DNA of 7,274 nucleotides from an uncultured Bacteroidales bacterium (GTDB lineage Bacteria; Bacteroidota; Bacteroidia; Bacteroidales; Paludibacteraceae): the NCBI GenBank assembly GCA_946619625.1, contig CAMOMF010000008.1, positions 1-7,274 of the forward strand, written 5' to 3'. Below are positions 1 through 5,574 of this stretch, one piece after another. A program made the translations under genes and the position numbers. A model generated the notes under the pieces. That model did no database searches. It was not told the DNA's origin and worked only from the letters and a program-made list of their open reading frames with translations. How positions within the stretch are numbered: the first letter of the stretch is position 1; each line of letters starts with the position of its first letter.

Positions 1-34
1 GCAGCTACGCTGCCAGTCTTGCCGGCATGTTTTT

Positions 35-84
35 CCTGCTGGTATGCTTTTCCTGCTGTCCTGCTGGTATGCTTTTCCAGCTGT
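35..84. repeat. 25-base tandem repeat, two copies
   Basis: Two adjacent 25-base units, 35-59 and 60-84, match at 24 of 25 positions; the first 19 bases (35-53 and 60-78, containing CTGCTGGTATGC) are identical. A degenerate third copy of the core lies just upstream at 19-36, matching at about 14 of 18 positions. The repeat is in gene-free DNA upstream of the promoter at 165-195. Short open frames cross it in several frames, as expected for repetitive DNA without stops, but none looks like a protein. The array may continue past the left edge of the window. Function unknown. Confidence 0.75.
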
Positions 85-164
85 CGTGCTGTCTTGTCTC
101 TCTCATTTCGTGCCACTCTTTTGGCTGAAAATCACAGTAAGGATGCTTTTTTTCTTCTTTTTTC

Positions 165-195
165 TTGCATATGTCAGAAAAAAGTTGTACCTTTG
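165..195 (+). promoter_or_regulatory. Bacteroidota-type promoter of the DUF2723/TMEM260-like gene
   Basis: The -7 element TACCTTTG (188-195) matches the Bacteroides consensus TAnnTTTG. A TTGC at 165-168 lies 19 bases upstream, the expected place for the -33 element. A 21-base pure pyrimidine tract (146-166) sits immediately upstream, so the opposite strand is A-rich, like an UP-type region. Transcription would start near 202, giving a leader of about 55 bases before the ATG at 258. The 40 bases 165-204 match the rimP promoter region 3586-3625 at 34 positions, which strengthens both calls. The start site is inferred, not observed. Confidence 0.75.
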
Positions 196-208
196 CACCC
201 GATTTTGT

Positions 209-220
209 ATTATGCATAAT
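209..220. promoter_or_regulatory. 12-base perfect palindrome in leader
   Basis: ATTATGCATAAT reads the same on both strands. It lies just downstream of the inferred transcription start near 202 and about 38 bases before the membrane protein start codon, where a dimeric repressor could act. A 12-base palindrome in A/T-rich DNA can arise by chance, so an operator role is only a suggestion. Confidence 0.25.
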
Positions 221-257
221 TGTGTAGTAACGGAAAAGTATAAATATAAGTTTGATA

Positions 258-3200
258 ATGAAGAATTTTAAGTTATGGAATACGTTGTGCGGATGGGTGG
301 TTTTTGCCATTGCTGCAGTTACGTATTTGATGACCATTGAGCCTACTGCCAGTTTTTGGGACTGCGGTGAGTTCATCAGTTCTGCATGGAAATTGGACGT
401 GGGTCACCCGCCCGGAGCGCCATTCTTCATGCTTTTGGGTCATTTCGCCAGTTTGTTTGCCAGTGATGTAAGCCATGTGGCAATGTGCGTAAATGCATTG
501 TCGGCGTTGGCGTCGGCATTCACTATTCTGTTCCTGTTCTGGACCATTACTGCGTTGGGCAGGAAGTTAATAGTTGGTTCGGGGCTGTCCTCATCAGGTA
601 GCGATAAATCTCCATACCAACTGATAGGGTTGATGGGTGCAGGTGCAGTGGGTGCGTTGGCATATACGTTCAGTGATACATTCTGGTTTTCGGCAGTGGA
701 AGGCGAGGTGTACGCATCGTCCAGTCTGTTCACCGCAGTGGTGTTCTGGGCAATCCTGAAGTGGGACGAGCATGCAGAAGAAGCGGGCAGTGACCGCTGG
801 TTGATACTGATCGCCTACTTGATGGGATTGTCTATTGGTGTTCACTTGCTGAACTTGCTGACCATTCCTGCCATCGTACTGGTATATTATTTTCACAAGT
901 ACGAGTTCTCGTGGAAAGGCGTGTTCACGGCACTGATTGCCAGCGTTCTTATCCTTGCGGCAATATTGTATGGAATGATTCCCGGCGTGCCTACATTGGG
1001 AGGTTGGTTCGAGTTGTTCTTTGTGAATACATTGCATTTGCCGTTCAATACAGGCTTGTTTGTTTATCTGATACTTGCTGCTGCCGCATTGGTCTGGACG
1101 ATTGTGGAAACAAACCGCAGCGAGACGCTCAGCACCCGCACCATTGTGGCATTTGTGCTGGCGGTTACCCTCTCCGGTGTGCCGTTCCTCAAGGAGAGTG
1201 CTTTCATCGGACTGTTGATTGTCGCTGCACTGGTAGGACTCCTCGTTTGGAAGAAAGACGAAATATCCATGCGCGTACTGAATACCGCTGCGGTGATGAT
1301 TGCCGTGCTGATGATTGGTTATTCCAGTTACGCGGCTATCGTAATACGCTCGGCAGCGGATACACCTATGGACCAGAACTCGCCGGACAATGTTTTCTCG
1401 CTGAAGTACTACCTGAACCGCGAGCAGTACGGCGACACGCCTCTGCTTTTCGGACAGGTGTACAACGCGCCCGTGAAACTTGAGATCAAGGGCAACATGT
1501 GTGTGCCCATCGAGAAACAAGGCAAGCCACAGTATGCACCCAAACCCAAGTCCTCTGCGGACGAGCGGGACGAGTACATGATAACCGGCTACAAGAGTTC
1601 CTATGAATACATGGACGAGTTCAAGATGTTCTTCCCGCGCATGCACTCAGGTCAGGACTCGCATGTCCAGCAGTACAAGGCGTGGGCAAACGTCAAGGGA
1701 AAGAAAGTGCGCTACTCTTATTGCGGACAGCAGAAAACCGATTATTGTCCCACTTTTGGCGAGAACTTGCGTTTCTTCTTCACCTATCAGGTGCACTGGA
1801 TGTATTGGCGCTACTTCATGTGGAACTTTGCCGGACGGCAGAACGACCTGCAGAATGCCAGCGGCTCGATAGAGAAGGGGAACTGGATTTGCGGTATTCC
1901 TTTCATTGATGAGGCACGTCTCGGAAATCAGGACTTGCTTCCGACCGAACTGAAAGAGAACAAGGCGCACAATGTGTATTATTTCCTGCCCTTGTTGTTG
2001 GGGTTGGTGGGCATATTCTACCAACTGTCCAAGCGCAAGAAGGGCTTCGAGAACTTCACCCTGACGGCGTTGCTGTTCCTCTTGACAGGTCTGGCCATTG
2101 TTGTTTACCTGAACCAAACGCCCTTGCAACCGCGTGAACGTGACTATGCGTATGCCGGCTCCTTCTACGCCTATTGCATTTGGATTGGCCTCGGTGTGCT
2201 GGGCTTGGCGGATTGGATAACAGGACTCCTCAAGACCGACAATCAGGCTGCCAAGTCATGTATTGCATGCGCTGTGGTCGTTCTCTCGTTGGGTGTGCCT
2301 GCCTTGATGGCGGAACAGAACTGGGATGACCATGACCGCTCGGGGCGCTACTCGGCACGTGATTTCGGTGCCAACTACCTGAAGAGTTGCGAGAAGCACG
2401 GCATTATCTTCTCTAACGGCGATAACGACACTTTCCCCTTGTGGTACAACCAGGAAGTGGAGGAAGTGGGAACCGACCTGCGTGTGTGCAACCTCAGTTA
2501 CCTGCAGACCGACTGGTACATCAGTCAGATGAAGCGCCCCTACTCCGACTCTCCTGCTTTGCCGATTTCGTGGGAACTGAAGGACTACATGTCCGGCAAG
2601 AACGAGGTGGTTTGGGTGGATAACCGTGTAGGCTCGCCTGTGGATGTACAAACAGCCTTCGACTTTGTCAAGAGTGATGACCCGCGCACCAAGCGTGAGG
2701 GCGAGAATTTCCTCCCCAGTGACAAACTGTATATTCCTGTCAATAAGGAAGAGGCACTGGGTCCCGGAAGCGTTTTCGCAGGACGTTACGACTCTACGCA
2801 ATTGGCAGACCGTGTGGATATCAAGTTGGGACGCCGTCTCACCAAGAGCGACATGATGGTATTGGAACTCGTTTCCCAAGCTAAATGGCAGCGCCCGATT
2901 TACTTTGCCGCTACTATAGGCCCGGGCTATAACCAAGGCATGGAACCGTACATGGAGAACGTCGGATTGGCGTACCAGATAACTCCTGTTCGCACCAACG
3001 ATTACGACCGTACAGGCCGTCCGCGTGTGAATGTAGAGAAAATGTACGACAACATGATGAACAAGTTCGCTTATGGCAACATGTCTCAGGAAGGAATCTA
3101 CATCGATGAGAACTTGATGCGCATGTGCCGCACGCACCGCATGATGTTTGCCGAACTGGCAGAGGCCCTGCTTAACCAAGGTGACACCAGACGTGCTGTA

Positions 3201-3518
3201 GCGGTGCTGGACAAGGCGGAGCAGGAGTTGCCCGGATACAATATCCCGTATGACTACACCTCCGCTACGATGGCTTGCTACTACCTGGAGTGTGGCGAAA
3301 CCGAAAAAGGTGCCGCTATTCTGCGTCAGGTTGCCAAATCCTGCTCCGAATACGTCACATGGGGGGCTGCCCTCAGCAAGAACCAACGGGCGGGTGTACA
3401 GCGCACCATTCAACAAAACGGTGCAATCCTGGGCTTTGTTTTGCAACAATCCGAACGCTACCACTTGTCGGATATTACGGACGACTATTCTGCTGCATAT
3501 ATGCAGTTTGCACGCTGA
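258..3518 (+). CDS. DUF2723/TMEM260-like polytopic membrane protein, putative GT-C glycosyltransferase
   Basis: 1086 residues from ATG at 258. A TTG two codons upstream (252) is in frame, but ATG is preferred. Residues 1-340 carry about ten hydrophobic segments. A central extramembrane part (about 360-560) contains the aromatic run around FFFTYQVHWMYWRYF, and about four more membrane segments follow at 565-690. The loop after the first membrane helix has the family signature: W34-D35-x-G-E38-F and G49-H-P-P-G-x-P55. Acidic residues in this loop are typical of catalytic positions in GT-C enzymes. Other conserved blocks are R626-E-R-D-Y-A-Y and N720-G-D-N-D-T-F-P. The C-terminal soluble part ends in TPR-like helices (about 965-1035). 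Pfam PF11028 was DUF2723; human TMEM260 of this family is a protein O-mannosyltransferase. The bacterial sugar donor and acceptor are unknown to me, so transfer of a lipid-linked sugar to envelope proteins is inference. It has its own promoter and is separated from rimP by 156 bases. No frameshift is seen. Family assignment is firm; function is not. Confidence 0.9.
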   Translation: MKNFKLWNTLCGWVVFAIAAVTYLMTIEPTASFWDCGEFISSAWKLDVGHPPGAPFFMLLGHFASLFASDVSHVAMCVNALSALASAFTILFLFWTITALGRKLIVGSGLSSSGSDKSPYQLIGLMGAGAVGALAYTFSDTFWFSAVEGEVYASSSLFTAVVFWAILKWDEHAEEAGSDRWLILIAYLMGLSIGVHLLNLLTIPAIVLVYYFHKYEFSWKGVFTALIASVLILAAILYGMIPGVPTLGGWFELFFVNTLHLPFNTGLFVYLILAAAALVWTIVETNRSETLSTRTIVAFVLAVTLSGVPFLKESAFIGLLIVAALVGLLVWKKDEISMRVLNTAAVMIAVLMIGYSSYAAIVIRSAADTPMDQNSPDNVFSLKYYLNREQYGDTPLLFGQVYNAPVKLEIKGNMCVPIEKQGKPQYAPKPKSSADERDEYMITGYKSSYEYMDEFKMFFPRMHSGQDSHVQQYKAWANVKGKKVRYSYCGQQKTDYCPTFGENLRFFFTYQVHWMYWRYFMWNFAGRQNDLQNASGSIEKGNWICGIPFIDEARLGNQDLLPTELKENKAHNVYYFLPLLLGLVGIFYQLSKRKKGFENFTLTALLFLLTGLAIVVYLNQTPLQPRERDYAYAGSFYAYCIWIGLGVLGLADWITGLLKTDNQAAKSCIACAVVVLSLGVPALMAEQNWDDHDRSGRYSARDFGANYLKSCEKHGIIFSNGDNDTFPLWYNQEVEEVGTDLRVCNLSYLQTDWYISQMKRPYSDSPALPISWELKDYMSGKNEVVWVDNRVGSPVDVQTAFDFVKSDDPRTKREGENFLPSDKLYIPVNKEEALGPGSVFAGRYDSTQLADRVDIKLGRRLTKSDMMVLELVSQAKWQRPIYFAATIGPGYNQGMEPYMENVGLAYQITPVRTNDYDRTGRPRVNVEKMYDNMMNKFAYGNMSQEGIYIDENLMRMCRTHRMMFAELAEALLNQGDTRRAVAVLDKAEQELPGYNIPYDYTSATMACYYLECGETEKGAAILRQVAKSCSEYVTWGAALSKNQRAGVQRTIQQNGAILGFVLQQSERYHLSDITDDYSAAYMQFAR

Positions 3519-3561
3519 AAAATTGCGAATATGGACTGAAAAGTGCGGGAAAATATAGATT

Positions 3562-3592
3562 TATGCAAAAAAAAGTACCAAATATTTGCATA
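3562..3592. repeat. 8-base inverted repeat overlapping the rimP -33 element
   Basis: TATGCAAA at 3562-3569 and its exact reverse complement TTTGCATA at 3585-3592 are separated by 15 A-rich bases. The right arm contains the -33 TTTG of the rimP promoter, so a protein bound to both arms could block RNA polymerase. It is not a plausible terminator: the stem is short and A/T-rich, with no T-run after it. An operator role is inferred from position only. Confidence 0.35.
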
Positions 3593-3616
3593 TGTCAAAA
3601 ATTTGTTGTAACTTTG
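3585..3616 (+). promoter_or_regulatory. Bacteroidota-type promoter of the rimP-nusA-infB operon
   Basis: The -7 element TAACTTTG (3609-3616) fits TAnnTTTG. TTTG at 3585-3588 is 20 bases upstream, fitting the -33 element. Transcription would begin near 3623, about 50 bases before the rimP ATG and just before the stem-loop at 3629-3658. The block 3586-3625 matches 34 of 40 positions of the upstream gene's promoter (165-204), including the shared TTGCATATGTCA at its 5' end. I see no comparable TAnnTTTG/TTTG pair in the rimP-nusA or nusA-infB gaps, so this is the likely promoter for all three genes. Confidence 0.8.
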
Positions 3617-3628
3617 CACTCGATTCTC

Positions 3629-3658
3629 AGAGGAGGAGGCCTGACGGCTTCCTTCTCT
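3629..3658 (+). promoter_or_regulatory. 13-bp stem-loop in the rimP operon leader
   Basis: Bases 3629-3641 pair with 3646-3658 over 13 consecutive positions, 11 Watson-Crick and two G-U (3633/3654 and 3638/3649), closing a TGAC loop at 3642-3645. It begins about six bases after the inferred transcription start and ends 16 bases before the rimP ATG. No T-run follows, so it is not an intrinsic terminator. The 5' arm is purine-rich and contains AGGAGG, which would be buried in the stem. Possible roles are 5' end stabilisation, control of rimP translation, or feedback by an operon product; none is shown by the sequence. Confidence 0.6.
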
Positions 3659-3674
3659 CGTTAAATACAGTAAT

Positions 3675-4139
3675 ATGATTGAACGCAAACACATAGAAGA
3701 AATAGTCGCCTCTTACCTCAACGGAAGCGACGTGCAACTAATCAACCTGTCTGTAACATCGGACAATAGTATCTTGGTGGAACTGGACTCTTACAAAGGG
3801 GTCGATTTGGATTTCTGTGCTGCTCTCAGTCGTCACTTGCAGGAACAACTGGACCGCGAGGGGGAGGACTTTGACCTCGAGGTGGGCTCGGTGAGTATTA
3901 CCGACCCGTTCCGCACCAAAATGCAGTACGAGAAACATGTGGGGCACGAGGTGGAAATACTCACTAAGGATGGCCGCAAACTCCACGGCATGCTGGTGAA
4001 TGTAGAGGACGACCATTTTCAGGCGGATGTGGAAGTGTTCGTGCAGGTGGAGGGCAAGCGGAAGAAGGAAAAACAAATCCAAACCCTCGACTTTGCATAC
4101 AACGATGTTAAGTACTGCAAGTACGATCTAAAAGTGTGA
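3675..4139 (+). CDS. rimP: Ribosome maturation factor RimP
   Basis: A 154-residue cytoplasmic protein, the usual length for RimP, which binds the 30S subunit and assists its late assembly. The N-terminal alpha/beta domain covers roughly residues 1-80 and ends in the family motif region L68-E-V-G-S-V-S-I-T-D-P-F79. Proteobacterial RimP has LEVSSPG here; the Gly-containing variant is, from memory, normal in Bacteroidota. The C-terminal SH3-like domain (about 83-154) begins at QYEKHVGHEVEI and includes a Lys-rich loop (GKRKKEKQ) likely to face rRNA. The ATG at 3675 follows A/T-rich sequence without a Shine-Dalgarno. The stop lies 22 bases before nusA. Position directly upstream of nusA and infB confirms the identity. 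Confidence 0.96.
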   Translation: MIERKHIEEIVASYLNGSDVQLINLSVTSDNSILVELDSYKGVDLDFCAALSRHLQEQLDREGEDFDLEVGSVSITDPFRTKMQYEKHVGHEVEILTKDGRKLHGMLVNVEDDHFQADVEVFVQVEGKRKKEKQIQTLDFAYNDVKYCKYDLKV

Positions 4140-4161
4140 ATAATAATAAAACAATATACAA

Positions 4162-5496
4162 ATGGCAACTAAAAAACAACCTGAATCAGTTAATCTGATT
4201 GACATTTTTTCTGAGTTCAAAGATCTGAAGAACATTGACCGGCAGACTTTAATCAACGTGCTGGAAGACTCATTCCGCAATGTGATTGCCAAAATGTACG
4301 GAACGGACGAGAACTACGACGTCATCATCAACCCCGACAAGGGCGATTTGGAAATCTATCGCAACCGCGTGATTGTAGAGGACGGAGAAGTGGAGAACCC
4401 CGAAGCAGAAATCAGTTTCTCTGACGCACGCCAGATAGACAGCGAGTGCGAGGTGGGTGAGGACATTACAGACAAGGTGGACTTTACTCAGTTCGGCCGT
4501 CGTATGATCCTGAACCTGCGACAGACGCTTGCTTCCAAAATCCTGGAGTTGCAGAAAGAGAACCTGTATATCCGATACTCGGATATGCTGGGACATGTTG
4601 TAAGTGGTGAGTTGTATCAGGTCTGGAAACGCGAGATGTTGCTTTTGGATGAAGATGGCAACGAGTTGTACCTGCCCAAACAAAACCAAATACCCACGGA
4701 TTTCTACCGCAAAGGAGACACGGTTCGCGGTGTAGTAGTACAGGTGGACAACAAGAACCAGAATCCCAAAATCATTCTTTCCCGTACATCGCCTCTTTTC
4801 CTGCAGCGTCTGTTCGAACAGGAAATTCCGGAGGTACACGACGGACTGATTGCAATCAAGAATATCGCCCGAATTCCGGGTGAGCGCGCCAAAGTGGCGG
4901 TGCAGAGTTTTGACGACCGTATAGACCCCGTAGGCGCCTGCGTAGGTGTCAAGGGCTCGCGTATCCATGGCATCGTTCGTGAGTTGCGTAACGAGAATAT
5001 TGATGTAATCAACTTTACTACCAACACCAACCTATATATTCAGCGCGCATTGGCCCCTGCACACATTTCTTCCATGGAAATCAACGAAGAGGAGAAGCAA
5101 GTCAATGTATATCTGAAGCCGGAGGAGGTCAGCCTTGCCATTGGTAAGGGTGGTTTCAACATCAAGTTGGCATGCATGCTGACAGGTTACCAGATTGATG
5201 TCTTCCGCGAAATGGAAGCAGAGGATGTTGAGGATATCTATCTGGACGAGTTCAACGATGAAATCGATCAGTGGGTTATTGACCAACTGAAAGCAGTTGG
5301 TTTAGACACCGCCAAGGCTGTTCTTGCCGTTTCGCCTAAAGAATTGGCAGACCGCACTGACCTTGAGGACGAGACCATCGACGATGTGCGCCGCATTTTG
5401 GCATCCGAGTTTGAAGGCGAAGATTTTGGAATCGCACCGAAAGAAGAGCCCGAGTCTGAGGCACAGGAGGCAGAGCCCGAAAAAGAAGAGGAATAA
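4162..5496 (+). CDS. nusA: Transcription termination/antitermination protein NusA
   Basis: A 444-residue RNA polymerase-associated factor that modulates pausing, termination and antitermination. Domains in order: NusA N-terminal domain (about 1-130, binds polymerase); S1 RNA-binding domain (about 140-205, from GHVVSGELYQV to KIILSRTS); KH1 with G262-V-K-G265 followed by SRIHGIVREL; KH2 with G328-K-G-G331 followed by FNIKLA; then a helix-hairpin-helix-like C-terminal segment (about 371-428, from WVIDQLKAVGL) and a strongly acidic tail rich in Glu. The single C-terminal helical unit makes it longer than the roughly 370-residue Bacillus form and shorter than the 495-residue E. coli form, which has two such repeats. 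Both KH glycine loops are intact. The start is preceded by an A-rich 22-base gap, indicating co-transcription with rimP. Confidence 0.97.
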   Translation: MATKKQPESVNLIDIFSEFKDLKNIDRQTLINVLEDSFRNVIAKMYGTDENYDVIINPDKGDLEIYRNRVIVEDGEVENPEAEISFSDARQIDSECEVGEDITDKVDFTQFGRRMILNLRQTLASKILELQKENLYIRYSDMLGHVVSGELYQVWKREMLLLDEDGNELYLPKQNQIPTDFYRKGDTVRGVVVQVDNKNQNPKIILSRTSPLFLQRLFEQEIPEVHDGLIAIKNIARIPGERAKVAVQSFDDRIDPVGACVGVKGSRIHGIVRELRNENIDVINFTTNTNLYIQRALAPAHISSMEINEEEKQVNVYLKPEEVSLAIGKGGFNIKLACMLTGYQIDVFREMEAEDVEDIYLDEFNDEIDQWVIDQLKAVGLDTAKAVLAVSPKELADRTDLEDETIDDVRRILASEFEGEDFGIAPKEEPESEAQEAEPEKEEE

Positions 5497-5574
5497 TTCG
5501 TTCCCTTTCTCTGTTGTGCAAGGCATGACAGTAGTGTAAACATTTAGTAGTAACAACAAAACCGACTAAACATA

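Noticed and set aside
112..125. Possible terminator: GCCA/TGGC with pyrimidine tract after it
   Set aside because: The stem is only four base pairs and the T-rich tract begins about 20 bases later, so it does not form an intrinsic terminator.
247..254. TAAGTTTG, a second match to the -7 element
   Set aside because: It ends three bases before the ATG, so transcription would start inside the gene, and the nearest upstream TTG (220-222) is 24 bases away, outside the normal spacing.
252..257. TTG as an alternative start two codons upstream of the membrane protein ATG
   Set aside because: ATG at 258 is the more usual start and the two extra residues add nothing conserved.
594..1646. 350-codon open frame on the minus strand
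   Set aside because: Lies wholly opposite the DUF2723 gene, has a His/Gln/Cys-rich composition with no recognisable domain, and mirrors codon bias of the true gene.
2256..3464. 402-codon open frame on the minus strand
   Set aside because: Also fully antisense to the DUF2723 gene, whose conserved blocks are intact; no promoter of the TAnnTTTG type or protein family resemblance was seen.
3631..3636. AGGAGG as a Shine-Dalgarno for rimP
   Set aside because: It is about 38 bases from the ATG, far beyond useful spacing, and is buried in the leader stem. Bacteroidota generally do not rely on this pairing.
5497..5574. Internal promoter or terminator between nusA and infB
   Set aside because: The 78-base gap shows no TAnnTTTG element, no stable hairpin and no T-run; it appears to be an untranslated A-rich spacer.
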